Source: JAEINY01 sp942490535
Lineage (GTDB): Bacteria; Bacteroidota; Bacteroidia; Bacteroidales; Marinilabiliaceae
Reading direction: 5' to 3'
DNA: 64,000 nucleotides
NCBI GenBank assembly: GCA_942490535.1
Contig: CALNXQ010000004.1
Location: 124,001 to 188,000 of the forward strand
This document shows, in pieces, positions 20,640-28,834 of the stretch. The position numbers and the translations under genes were made by a program. The notes under the pieces were generated by a model that ran no database searches, was not told the DNA's origin, and saw only the letters and a list, made by a program, of their open reading frames with translations. Position 1 is the first letter of the stretch. Every line of letters starts with the position of its first letter.

Positions 20640-22133
20640 GTGAATAACACCACAGAACATACAGTCTCTGCTCAGGAGTTTGTCTCCAAAAAGGAATATG
20701 ATAAAGCGCTCCAGGAAATCACGTTGCTCAAACATCAGATCAGCGAGATGAAGCGATTGATATTTGGCTCGAAAAGTGAGCGATTCATACCCCTGAGAAG
20801 TTTGGATAGCGAGCAGCTAAGTTTGTTTGATATTCCTTCTTCATCGGAAGCATCTCCGCCATCTGAAGAAATACACTACACTCGTAAAAAGCACATAAAG
20901 GAAAAAGCCTACCCTGTCCGGACCGAAATACCGGAACACCTGCCTCGCGTAGAAGAGGTGCTTGAGCCGGACATCAACCTGGTGGAATACAAAAAGATTG
21001 GCGAGAAAGTGACCGAGGTATTGGAATATAACCCCGGGCATATTTTTGTCCGGAAGATCGTTCGTCCGCAATATATTAAATCAGATACAGAAAGGATTGT
21101 CATAGCCGAACTTCCTTCACTGCCTATTCCCAAAGGAAATGCAGGGGCAAGTTTGTTGGCCTACCTATTGGTTTCAAAGTATGCCGACCATATTCCTTTT
21201 GATCGCCTGCGAAAAATCCTAAAGCGCTGTGGTGCCCAAATCAGTAAATCCACCATAAACGGCTGGTTCAATAAATCAACCGCTTTACTGGAATTACTCT
21301 ACGAAGAGCTTGAAAAACAACTGTTGCAGACTGATTACCTGCAGGCGGATGAAAGTCCGATAAAAGTACAGGATCCCAATAAGAAAGGAGCACTGCATCG
21401 CGGATATCAATGGGTATATCGCTCACCGGTACAAAACCTGGTATTGTTTAAGTATAACAAATCGCGGGGTAAAGAAGTACCAAAGTTGACTTTGAACCAT
21501 TTTAATGGTGCTTTACAAACTGATGGATATGCCGGCTACCAGCATATGCAAACCAATGGGAACATAACCTTGTTGGCTTGCATGGCGCATGCACGTCGAA
21601 AATTTAAGGAAGCCTTGGATATGGACGCAAAACGAGCCGGTTTTGTACTGTCCAAAATGCAGTCTCTCTATGAAATTGAACGTTTGGCAAGGGAAAGACA
21701 AGTGGATTGTGAAACATTAAAGCGTTTTCGTCAACTGTATGCCAAACCCATTCTGGAAGAGATTGAACAGTGGCTGAAAACAAACTTAAACCAGGTGGTG
21801 CCCCAAAGTGCAATTGGCAAAGCCATCAGCTACACCTATAACCTGTGGCCCCGTTTAAAACGCTATATGGATGATGGTCGGTATGAGATCGATAATAATC
21901 TGATCGAAAATGCCATCAGACCGTTGGCCCTGGGGCGCAAAAATTATCTCTTTGCCGGATCACATGAAGCTGCTCAAAAAGCGGCAATCATGTATTCCCT
22001 GTTTGCATCCTGCAAAATAAACAATGTAGATCCCTTGAAATGGTTAACAAATGTCTTCAACAGAATTTCGGATTCCAAAGTGACCGCACTAGCTAACCTA
22101 CTTCCAAATAAATGGAAGGTTCCTACTGAATAA
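20640..22133 (+). CDS. tnpC: IS66 transposase TnpC
   Basis: A 497-aa DDE transposase. A coiled-coil N-terminus (about 12-45) ends in MKRLIFGSKSERF, typical of the IS66 leucine-zipper segment. Likely catalytic acidic residues lie in TDYLQADESPIKVQ, LQTDGYAGYQ and NNLIENAIRPLALG. The C-terminal IS66 tail is SLFASCKINNVDPLKWL. The start is GTG at 20640; no ATG precedes the conserved zipper. The CxxC zinc-finger region found in many IS66 transposases has no cysteines here (about residues 110-140), as in some subgroups. Both IS ends and the target duplication are intact. Confidence 0.94.
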   Translation: MNNTTEHTVSAQEFVSKKEYDKALQEITLLKHQISEMKRLIFGSKSERFIPLRSLDSEQLSLFDIPSSSEASPPSEEIHYTRKKHIKEKAYPVRTEIPEHLPRVEEVLEPDINLVEYKKIGEKVTEVLEYNPGHIFVRKIVRPQYIKSDTERIVIAELPSLPIPKGNAGASLLAYLLVSKYADHIPFDRLRKILKRCGAQISKSTINGWFNKSTALLELLYEELEKQLLQTDYLQADESPIKVQDPNKKGALHRGYQWVYRSPVQNLVLFKYNKSRGKEVPKLTLNHFNGALQTDGYAGYQHMQTNGNITLLACMAHARRKFKEALDMDAKRAGFVLSKMQSLYEIERLARERQVDCETLKRFRQLYAKPILEEIEQWLKTNLNQVVPQSAIGKAISYTYNLWPRLKRYMDDGRYEIDNNLIENAIRPLALGRKNYLFAGSHEAAQKAAIMYSLFASCKINNVDPLKWLTNVFNRISDSKVTALANLLPNKWKVPTE

Positions 22134-22196
22134 TAAAATAAGGCCTATTTTTCAAATGTATTTAAGAGGCCCATTGCCGCACGCTTACAATAGTGC

Positions 22197-22583
22197 CAAA
22201 TATGCAGTTGAATGCTGTATGTCTGGGTTTGCCGCCGGCGCATCACTTCTTTGATGAGCGAAGTGCAAGCGCTGCTGGCGAATTGAAACAAACGGCAGCG
22301 AATGGCAACGAAACCTGGTAAGGGTGCATTTCGCCCTGGTAGCATTGTGTTTCGCCCTGGTAGCATTGCTTTCGCTCTGGTAGGGTGGGTTTCGCCTGGG
22401 CCGGGAGGCGAACAGCTCCGGAAATGATCACCTTCGCCAGCGATGCATGTGTTTCGCTCAGGTATAGATCACTTTTGTTGTAGTACAGAGCTTTTCGCTC
22501 CGATTTATTTCAGTTTTCCATCTGTTTGCCGTTCTTTTCTTTTGGATACTCTTAGTTCCGCCTGCGTTTACCTGTAATCGTTA
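22197..22583. repeat. GC-rich patch with a 20/21-bp tandem repeat
   Basis: Three well-matched units start TTTCGC: 22329-22349 (TTTCGCCCTGGTAGCATTGTG), 22350-22369 and 22370-22389. Looser units occur at 22310 (in CGAAACCTGGTAAGGG), 22390 (TTTCGCCTGG) and 22452 (TTTCGCTCAGGTA). I see no supported gene; the minus-strand frames at 22145-22431 are driven by the repeat (units of YQGE). The IS66 inserted at the left edge of this patch. Confidence 0.6.
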
Positions 22584-23093
22584 CTATTTTACTTTCATCG
22601 GCAAACCCGATACCATAAATACTACTTCATCGGCACATTGTGCGATGTATTGATTCATCCAGCCTTGTAAATCTGTGAATTTGCGTTGAAGGTCATTGAT
22701 GCTTTGTCCACCCATTCCAATTTCGTTGGATACGATGATGAAGGTGGCATCTTGCTGAATAAGTTTTTCAAACTCCTTTTGCGCTTCTTGCAAGGATTGG
22801 TCCACATGGCTTTGGTTATCGAAAAAGAAGTTCGTCAGCCAAAGGGTGACGCAATCCATTAAAACCACTCGATTGGAATAGTTGTGGTTCGATATTTCTT
22901 TCTCTTCTTCAATATTGGTCCATTGGGGGCCGCGATCGGCTTGGTGCCGTTTGATGCGATCGTGGTGCTCTTCGTCCCAAATGCGCGATGTGGCCAGGTA
23001 AACCGGATGATCAGATAGTGCTAATGCCAGATTTTGTGCATAGCTGCTTTTACCGGATCGCTGGCCACCGGAGATGTATATTATTTTTGCCAT
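22584..23093 (-). CDS. cobU: Adenosylcobinamide kinase / adenosylcobinamide-phosphate guanylyltransferase
   Basis: A 169-aa bifunctional enzyme that phosphorylates adenosylcobinamide and then attaches GMP, preparing the corrin ring for lower-ligand attachment. The P-loop is GGQRSGKSS near the N-terminus. LMDCVTLWLTN is the conserved CobU segment, and FIIVSNEIGMG is the next family block. ATG 23093 was chosen; the longer frame begins with GTG 18 bp upstream and adds residues absent from homologues. It is last in the cob operon, separated from cobC by about 100 bp of repeat-like DNA. Confidence 0.94.
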   Translation of the reverse strand: MAKIIYISGGQRSGKSSYAQNLALALSDHPVYLATSRIWDEEHHDRIKRHQADRGPQWTNIEEEKEISNHNYSNRVVLMDCVTLWLTNFFFDNQSHVDQSLQEAQKEFEKLIQQDATFIIVSNEIGMGGQSINDLQRKFTDLQGWMNQYIAQCADEVVFMVSGLPMKVK

Positions 23094-23195
23094 ATCAGTA
23101 ATTTTTACCACAAAGGATTACTCATAAAGAAACACCATGAAAAACAAAATTTTCAGTGCGGCTTTGTGTTGTACTTCGTGTCCTTTGCGATAGAT
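23094..23195. repeat. CACAAAG/CTTTGTG repeat-like spacer between cobC and cobU
   Basis: On the minus strand the spacer reads CGCAAAGGACACGAAG, then CACAAAGCC, then after about 45 bp CCTTTGTGG, so CACAAAG words occur in both orientations and could form a weak hairpin. No gene is present. Confidence 0.4.
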
Positions 23196-23762
23196 TTATC
23201 CTTTCAGAAACTTAACTTGCGAGTATGCTTCCGTATGAACATCAATTTTTATCACAGCGCCATAATTCAGCTGGAGGTTAAAAATTTTATCCGATGGTAT
23301 GTGCAGGTGTTGCATCAGAAACGACCGAATAACACCTGAATGGGTCACAACAACGGCTCTGTCATTTCTCTTTAAATATTCAATATTAAATTCATCAATG
23401 CGCTGAATGAAGCGATTAAAGGATTCACCTTCCGGAGGAGCGTGCTGCATGAAATCGTTGGCCCAGGTGTCTAATTCATCCTTCGGAATGTTTTGCCACA
23501 GCTTTTTCTCCCATTGGCCAAAACTCATTTCCTTGAGTCGATCGTCCAATTGAATGGTTTGACCAGGAAAAAGTTTTTCAGCCAGTTTAGAACAGCGGAT
23601 GAGTGGACTGGAGTAGATGGCTTCAGGTTTAAAATCACCAATGGTTGCTTTTATTTCATCAGCTTCTCTTTCAAATGTACCATTGACATCCAGATCGGTC
23701 TGACCATAACAGGTACCCGTTGGAACATCGGGGGTTGTATGCCGGATTAATAAAATTTCCAT
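23196..23762 (-). CDS. cobC: Alpha-ribazole phosphatase-like histidine phosphatase
   Basis: A 188-aa member of the histidine phosphatase superfamily with the phosphate-pocket motif LIRHTTP at the N-terminus (catalytic His), IYSSPLIRCSKLAE (second Arg) and VVTHSGVIRSF (second His). In a cob operon this is CobC, which dephosphorylates alpha-ribazole 5'-phosphate or the finished cobalamin phosphate. The ATG at 23762 lies 2 bp after the cobS stop; an in-frame TTG at 23768 would add two residues. Enzymes of this family are hard to assign by sequence alone, so the neighbours decide. Confidence 0.9.
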   Translation of the reverse strand: MEILLIRHTTPDVPTGTCYGQTDLDVNGTFEREADEIKATIGDFKPEAIYSSPLIRCSKLAEKLFPGQTIQLDDRLKEMSFGQWEKKLWQNIPKDELDTWANDFMQHAPPEGESFNRFIQRIDEFNIEYLKRNDRAVVVTHSGVIRSFLMQHLHIPSDKIFNLQLNYGAVIKIDVHTEAYSQVKFLKG

Positions 23763-23764
23763 CC

Positions 23765-24631
23765 TCAAAAAAGTTGCATGACTTCATCAGATAGAAAACC
23801 TGAAGAAGCGGTTAATTTAAAATAGGCAATCATAAACAGGTAACAAACCACTTCGGTGACTTGTTGAATGGTACCCAGACAATCGCCGGTATAGCCGCCT
23901 ATCCACTTCATGAAATAACGCTCCAGCAACCATTTGGCTATAAAAGCCGGAAGGATGATCAGAAAGACAAAACCATCCTGAAATAGTAGTACCGGCAGCA
24001 ACGCAACGCTGATTGCCAGGATCAGATCTTTGGTGCGCAGGGCTTTGGCAATGGGTTTTGATTTACTGGTTTCATCCTCGCGCACATACTCCAGGCTGTA
24101 CATGGTCCAGGCAGCCATGGAACGGCTGATCATGTGGCCGGTGATCACGGCTGCTAGCACCTGCCAGTTGGATAGTACGTTTAGCGCTTGAAATTTGACC
24201 AGTAGTAACAGCAATATGCCGATGGCTCCATAGGCTCCCACGCGTGAATCTTTCATGATGACCAGTATTTTCGCCTTAGTCCAGCCGCCACCAAAAGCAT
24301 CGCACACGTCGGCAAAACCATCCTCATGAAAGGCTCCGGTGGCCAGTATGGTGGCTCCCATGGATAGCAAAACCGCTATACTGTGCGGGAATAAAAAGGA
24401 CGCACCGTAATAAACAGCAGCACCGATTCCGCCCACAATAAATCCAATAATCGGAAGATACCGGTTGCAGCGGTTCAGGTTTTCCTGCGAAAAGGCAATG
24501 TCATGCGGAATGGGGATGCGGGTGAAAAAGCCCAAGGCCGTTAGCAGTAATTCCCATTCCTGTTTTAAACGTTTCATATTCTGTTTTTGATAATAGGCAA
24601 TTGTATCAGTCAGTAGATGGATCTGTTTCAT
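23765..24631 (-). CDS. cobS: Adenosylcobinamide-GDP ribazoletransferase
   Basis: A 288-aa integral membrane protein that joins adenosylcobinamide-GDP with alpha-ribazole (phosphate). Family motifs are ALGFFTRIPIP near the N-terminus, GAFHEDGFADVCDAFGGG (the DGxxD-type acidic metal site), MKDSRVGAYGAIG, and GYTGDCLGTIQQVTE near the C-terminus. Hydrophobic helices fill the rest. The start is uncertain: ATG 24631 gives 288 aa and ATG 24577 gives 270 aa, closer to the usual length. It follows cobT by about 38 bp and nearly touches cobC. Confidence 0.93.
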   Translation of the reverse strand: MKQIHLLTDTIAYYQKQNMKRLKQEWELLLTALGFFTRIPIPHDIAFSQENLNRCNRYLPIIGFIVGGIGAAVYYGASFLFPHSIAVLLSMGATILATGAFHEDGFADVCDAFGGGWTKAKILVIMKDSRVGAYGAIGILLLLLVKFQALNVLSNWQVLAAVITGHMISRSMAAWTMYSLEYVREDETSKSKPIAKALRTKDLILAISVALLPVLLFQDGFVFLIILPAFIAKWLLERYFMKWIGGYTGDCLGTIQQVTEVVCYLFMIAYFKLTASSGFLSDEVMQLF

Positions 24632-24669
24632 TAGGTTGTTTTTTACAAACAAAATCCAAACTTACAGGC

Positions 24670-25707
24670 TTATTCTTTATTACTGACGCCGGCAGCTTCA
24701 AAACTATTCATCTCATTCATGAAACTAACGGCCGACTGAATGAGGGGATAGGCCAATGCGGCACCGGTTCCTTCGCCCAGTCGAAGCCCCATATCCAGAA
24801 TCGCTTCGCCTTTTAAGTGTGCCAGCATCAGGCGGTGACCTTGTTCATTGGATTGATGAGTATAGAGGCAAAAATCTTTGACCTTTGGATTGATCGCTGC
24901 AGCAGCTACTAATGCAGAGGTGGCGATAAATCCATCCACCAAAATAATCATGCCCAATTGGGCGGCTTTGAGCATGCCGCCGCAGATGGTTGCAATTTCA
25001 TATCCTCCAAAGGTGGCTAATATTTCGGTTGGATCAGTTATCTGTTGGTGAAGGCTCAATGCTTTTTCAATAACAGTGGCTTTATGAGAAATGCCTTCCG
25101 CATTTAAACCTGTACCTGCACCTGAAGCTTCCTGCGGGGATGTATTGGTGAACTTACACAGGAGGGCTGTGGCTGCTGTGGTGTTGCCAATACCCATTTC
25201 CCCAAAACCAACCACATTACTTCCCTGATGGTGCAGTTGCTGGATGATTTCGGCCCCATTGTCAAGGGCTGTATGACATTCTGCCAGGGTCATGGCCGGT
25301 TCTTTTACAAAATTCCGGGTGCCTTTTCGAACTTTGCGGTCAAGTAGATCATCGGATGGCTCAAAGTCAAAATTAACGCCCGTATCGGCCACCAGCAACT
25401 GGATGTTGTTTTGACGGCAAAACACATTGATGGCAGCACCACCCGAAAGAAAGTTCAATACCATTTGATGGGTTACCTCTTGCGGGAAAGGACTCACCCC
25501 TTCTTCTGTGATGCCATGGTCGCCTGCGCAAACCAACAGGGCAGGCTGTTTTAATTCGGGCTTCAGCGTTTGTTGAATCTGACATACTTTAAAGGCAATA
25601 GCTTCCAGTTTGCCTAAGGAACCAAGCGGTTTGGTCTTAAAATCAATTTTGTGTTTAATTTGCGCATCCAGTGATGTGCTGATGGCGTTGATTGTGAACT
25701 CCTGCAT
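24670..25707 (-). CDS. cobT: Nicotinate-nucleotide--dimethylbenzimidazole phosphoribosyltransferase
   Basis: A 345-aa cytosolic enzyme that makes alpha-ribazole phosphate from a lower-ligand base and nicotinate mononucleotide. Family segments are KTKPLGSLGKLE near the N-terminus, LLVCAGDHGITEEGVS, VVGFGEMGIGNTTAATAL and MGLRLGEGTGAALAYPLI near the C-terminus, where the catalytic Glu lies. It is the first gene of the cob operon and sits about 130 bp behind a cobalamin riboswitch on the same strand, so its expression should fall when B12 is plentiful. Confidence 0.95.
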   Translation of the reverse strand: MQEFTINAISTSLDAQIKHKIDFKTKPLGSLGKLEAIAFKVCQIQQTLKPELKQPALLVCAGDHGITEEGVSPFPQEVTHQMVLNFLSGGAAINVFCRQNNIQLLVADTGVNFDFEPSDDLLDRKVRKGTRNFVKEPAMTLAECHTALDNGAEIIQQLHHQGSNVVGFGEMGIGNTTAATALLCKFTNTSPQEASGAGTGLNAEGISHKATVIEKALSLHQQITDPTEILATFGGYEIATICGGMLKAAQLGMIILVDGFIATSALVAAAAINPKVKDFCLYTHQSNEQGHRLMLAHLKGEAILDMGLRLGEGTGAALAYPLIQSAVSFMNEMNSFEAAGVSNKE

Positions 25708-25837
25708 TTTGTTTTGTTTTAGTGTTTACAAAATCTTCAGGAGGGAAGTAAGTCACAGAAAAAAGAGAAGAGCTGAATAAAGCCAGTCACCTTTGCTGAA
25801 ACGACACTTTTCCCCGAAGTCATAAAATTTCTCTACT

Positions 25838-26078
25838 CAAGGCAGGTCTTCTGGCTTTCCGGGCTTTTGATACCTTCCCATTCTTCCCGCATGCCCACGT
25901 GATCTAGCGTGACAGGGGGGATCAGAACAGTGGTGTTTGCAATTCAAAAGCGTCTTCATTCGTTAGCGTGGTTGAACCATTCTTACGAATGACCGGATTA
26001 CAGCTGCGGGGACAGCTCCGAACTATTCTGCCTAAGCAGAAGCATCGGATTCCCTATTAAGCAAGTGCACCTTGATGG
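25838..26078 (-). ncRNA. Cobalamin riboswitch
   Basis: Read on the minus strand, the segment contains GGGAATCCGATGCTTCTGC, the conserved GAGCTGTCCCCGCAGCTGTA, a CCACTGTTCTGA segment, GGGAAGGTATC, and the B12-box-like AGCCAGAAGACCTGCC. These occur in the order of the AdoCbl riboswitch. It lies between a -7 element (26081-26088) and cobT, and should control cobT-cobS-cobC-cobU. The expression platform was not resolved. Confidence 0.93.
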
Positions 26079-26080
26079 GG

Positions 26081-26088
26081 CAAAAGTA
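26081..26088 (-). promoter_or_regulatory. -7 element of the cob operon
   Basis: TACTTTTG on the minus strand directly before the riboswitch. No clear TTTG at -33. Confidence 0.55.
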
Positions 26089-26133
26089 TAAAATATTTGG
26101 ATGGATTGTGGGAGACGGATGAATAAAAAATAC

Positions 26134-26165
26134 CCCGATTCTTTAAGTCGAATCGGGATTTTTTG
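26134..26165. terminator. Bidirectional-looking terminator hairpin
   Basis: Stem CCCGATTC (26134-26141) with GAATCGGG (26150-26157), followed by ATTTTTT on the plus strand and preceded by an A run (a T run on the minus strand). On the minus strand it could end the metal permease transcript before the cob promoter. Confidence 0.75.
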
Positions 26166-26552
26166 ATAGTTCATTGTATCAACAATAATTAATTAAATCT
26201 GGTTTATCCGGAAAATGCATTGATTTATTCGAGTTCTATTAGAATTCAACCCCATTCTGGATTGTGTTATTATCCTAACATCATCACCCGCGGCTATTAT
26301 TGTATCACCACTTCACGGCTAGTGATATTGAATAGTACATGTCGCAAAATAGAGTGCCTTTTGTTGATGGGATTGATTCTCTAAGGATCAAATAACAATA
26401 ACTCCCGCAGGGCGGGATAATGACCAGTGAAATCCTGCGGTGCTACAAAATGAACGAAAGAACTCCGGCGGAGTTCAATTTTCAATAATAACCACTCATC
26501 TCCCGAAAGAATCATAAATCTTTTACCTCGTGTCTAATGGTCGTAGTATCTG
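26166..26552. other. Intergenic stretch with two small palindromes
   Basis: No gene is seen. TCCCGCAGGGCGGGA at 26403-26417 and GAACTCCGGCGGAGTTC at 26460-26476 are short GC-rich palindromes in AT-rich surroundings. The second is followed by AATTTT and may be a weak terminator. Confidence 0.45.
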
Positions 26553-27914
26553 TTATGAAATAATTCCTTTGTATTGATAGCCCAGGCTTTCAACTGTTTT
26601 TTCAATCGTCTCCAAGTCAAATGAACTGCCATCGATGGAAACGCGATTGGTCTTTGGGTCAGCCGTTACGCCTTCAATACCGGGTAAATTCAGCAACTGC
26701 TTTTCAACGCTTGCTTTACAGTGACTACAGGTCATACCATCTACTCTTATTACGACCGATTTAAGATTTGCGGGCTTAGCAAACGTAAGATGAGATAAAT
26801 CAGGTGCGGTGAAGGATTTGGTTTCCGGTTCAGTAAGGGGTTTAAATAATAAGGATGTCGTTGCGGTTTGAGTTTTGGACGCTGCTTGTTTTCTTTTTAT
26901 ATAAGTGCGCACATAGCCGCTAATAATTAAACCAACTAATACAATGGCTGAACCCAATTGAACCCATTCAGGCAATAATTCGTGCCGGTGGGCATGATGC
27001 AAAGCTTGTTCTGAAAGCGCAAACCATTCTCTCGGCAAAAATACATTGATTAAGGTTCCAAATAAAAGGGCGCCAAAAATGATTGATCCCAGATAGCTGA
27101 AGAGTGTTTTTGCCCCAAATACTTTCCGGATGACGGTGATGGTAGCGGCATTGGTGGCCGGCCCAGCCATTAATAAAACCAAGGCAGCCCCGGGCGATAA
27201 GCCTTTTAGCATTAATACGGCGGCGATGGGTACCGAGGCTGTTGCACACAAATAGAGAGGTACCGATGCAGCCAATACCGCTAGCATGCTCAAGGGTTCG
27301 TTATCCAGGTAGTGGGTAAAGAAATCATCGGGTATCAAAACGGCCAGAACAGCTGCAATTAACAATCCAATCACCAACCATTTGGCAATATCCATCAGGA
27401 ATTCATAAAAGCCATAGTGAAAGACACGGTAGATGCCGGATTTTGACTTTATGGTTTTGGATTCGCAAGCAACACCCGCCTGGGCTGCATTGACTTCATC
27501 CTTTTTGGCTATTAAATTGGTTAATCCACCCCCCATAACACCCGTAATCAATGCTACAATGATTCGAATAATGGCGAAGGGCAAACCCAAAAGAGAGTAG
27601 GTTACCATCAGTGAATCCACCCCGGTTTGTGGTGTGGAAATCAGAAAGGAGACACTGGAGCCTTTGGACGCCCCATTACGGTAAAAAGATATCCCCGTAG
27701 GAATGACGCCGCACGAACAAAGGGGTAGGGGAATGCCTAAAATGGCGGTGTTAATGACCGATTGCCACGAGCTTTTTCCCATGTACCGGTCAATCCATTG
27801 TTGCGGAAACCATACTTTTAATATCCCTGCAAAGAAAAAGCCTAATAAAAGGTAGGGGGACATGGCCTTTAACAGATCGGTTAGCCCGTTTATAAATTCG
27901 AGTAATAGCGTCAT
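26553..27914 (-). CDS. SO_0444-type Cu/Zn efflux permease with C-terminal HMA domain
   Basis: About 453 aa. The N-terminal part is an eight-or-more-helix permease of the DUF318/ArsP-like group, with the PLCSCGVIPTG motif (the family's metal-binding or essential cysteines) and SFLISTPQTGVDS. A second permease half contains TASVPIAAVLMLKGLSPGAAL. The last 68 residues are a heavy-metal-associated domain with MTCSHCKAS. ATG 27914 is preferred because homologues start at the LLLEFINGLTDLL segment. An upstream ATG at 27998 would leave a leader of only a few nucleotides after the -7 element at 28012-28019. The metal specificity (copper, zinc or other) is inferred. Confidence 0.88.
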   Translation of the reverse strand: MTLLLEFINGLTDLLKAMSPYLLLGFFFAGILKVWFPQQWIDRYMGKSSWQSVINTAILGIPLPLCSCGVIPTGISFYRNGASKGSSVSFLISTPQTGVDSLMVTYSLLGLPFAIIRIIVALITGVMGGGLTNLIAKKDEVNAAQAGVACESKTIKSKSGIYRVFHYGFYEFLMDIAKWLVIGLLIAAVLAVLIPDDFFTHYLDNEPLSMLAVLAASVPLYLCATASVPIAAVLMLKGLSPGAALVLLMAGPATNAATITVIRKVFGAKTLFSYLGSIIFGALLFGTLINVFLPREWFALSEQALHHAHRHELLPEWVQLGSAIVLVGLIISGYVRTYIKRKQAASKTQTATTSLLFKPLTEPETKSFTAPDLSHLTFAKPANLKSVVIRVDGMTCSHCKASVEKQLLNLPGIEGVTADPKTNRVSIDGSSFDLETIEKTVESLGYQYKGIIS

Positions 27915-28011
27915 TGTTTCAGTTGATTTACCCTTTACTCTTATAACCGGAATGGTGGCAATAAGTTTAAGGGGCAGTTGATATTTAAAAGTGTCCATAT
28001 CTGGATGTGTG

Positions 28012-28019
28012 CAAATGTA
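28012..28019 (-). promoter_or_regulatory. -7 element of the metal permease
   Basis: TACATTTG on the minus strand, matching TAnnTTTG. It also overlaps the downstream side of the lolA terminator region. Confidence 0.5.
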
Positions 28020-28034
28020 GCCTTTTTATGCAAA

Positions 28035-28059
28035 AAATCCTGCCACAAGGGCAGGATTT
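28035..28059 (-). terminator. Terminator of lolA/ftsK transcript
   Basis: A perfect 10-bp stem, AAATCCTGCC (28035-28044) with GGCAGGATTT (28050-28059). On the minus strand it is followed by TTTTTTG. Confidence 0.85.
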
Positions 28060-28110
28060 AAGTTTATGTTTTTACGTTGAATTCCTTTTGGAATAGATAT
28101 GCATTCAGCT

Positions 28111-28761
28111 TTATCGCATATCAATAACATCCACATCCGGGTGGGTAGAAGTGTCAAACACAAAGGTTTTGTCATCCACAGGGGCATTGGTTTTCATCGA
28201 CTTTACAGTAATTGTATAGTTGTTGCCATCTTTTCCAATCTGACGAAGCGAATACAATTGTAAATCATCCTTCAGAATGAGGAGCTTAATTCGTGAAAAG
28301 GGTTTGTCCCGGTTCTCCGGATATAAATCAATTTCGTGACAAGGTTTTCCTGCGGCAGTACCTTCACCAATGTAGTTAAAGGTATATCCTTTCTCATAGA
28401 TGGTGAAAATAGTAGCCGGATTTAATGTTTCTTCATCTGATGGATCCGGTTCGGATACATTGACTTCTTCCGCATCAATCATGTGCGTATAGAGTGCCGT
28501 ACCATCATAATAGGAATCCACATTCATTAATGACACCTTATACTTGTTGCCTTTAAGGATGATTTTGCCTTCGTATGTTTCGTTGATTTCTTCCTGTAGA
28601 TTCTCCATGGCGAAGGAGAAATCTGCTTTAATGGTTTGATAGGCCTTGGTCTTTGATGAAACCTGGTCTAAGATTTCTTTTGCTTTTTCTGAGGATTGGG
28701 CTTGCAAGGACAGGCCCATCACACATGCGAATAGTATTGTTAAAGTATGCTTCATATTCAT
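28111..28761 (-). CDS. LolA-like outer-membrane lipoprotein carrier
   Basis: A 216-aa periplasmic protein. The signal peptide ends at LSLQAQ. The mature part matches the LolA-like beta-sheet fold of Bacteroidota (TIKADFSFAMENLQEE, YEGKIILKGNKYKVSL, YYDGTALYTHMID). LolA carries lipoproteins from the inner to the outer membrane; this phylum is rich in surface lipoproteins, several encoded in this window. It lies 73 bp downstream of ftsK on the same strand; that order is common in Bacteroidota (recalled) and suggests an operon. Confidence 0.88.
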   Translation of the reverse strand: MNMKHTLTILFACVMGLSLQAQSSEKAKEILDQVSSKTKAYQTIKADFSFAMENLQEEINETYEGKIILKGNKYKVSLMNVDSYYDGTALYTHMIDAEEVNVSEPDPSDEETLNPATIFTIYEKGYTFNYIGEGTAAGKPCHEIDLYPENRDKPFSRIKLLILKDDLQLYSLRQIGKDGNNYTITVKSMKTNAPVDDKTFVFDTSTHPDVDVIDMR

Positions 28762-28834
28762 TTTTTCTTGATTTCGGTTAATTGCTTCAAATTGGATGAC
28801 AAAGAAACAAGAATTATTCCAAAATTGATAACAC

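Larger units (their letters stand above)
19865..22196 (+). mobile_element. IS66-family insertion sequence with 8-bp target duplication
   Basis: The element itself is 19873-22188 (2316 bp). The left end reads GTAAGCATGCTGG, and the right end, reverse-complemented, reads GTAAGCGTGCGG; these are inverted repeats starting with GTAA as in IS66. The sequence AATAGTGC directly flanks both sides (19865-19872 and 22189-22196), a perfect 8-bp target-site duplication, the size known for IS66. It carries tnpA, tnpB and tnpC, all open, so it looks intact and recently inserted. It sits 25 bp after the susCD terminator. Confidence 0.95.

Noticed and set aside
22145..22431. Two minus-strand frames after the IS66
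   Set aside because: Their proteins are made of the 20-bp repeat (QCYQGE units), and one runs into the IS end. No start signal was seen.
23034..23339. 101-codon plus-strand frame across the cobC-cobU spacer
   Set aside because: It overlaps the ends of both cob genes on the opposite strand and has no family resemblance.
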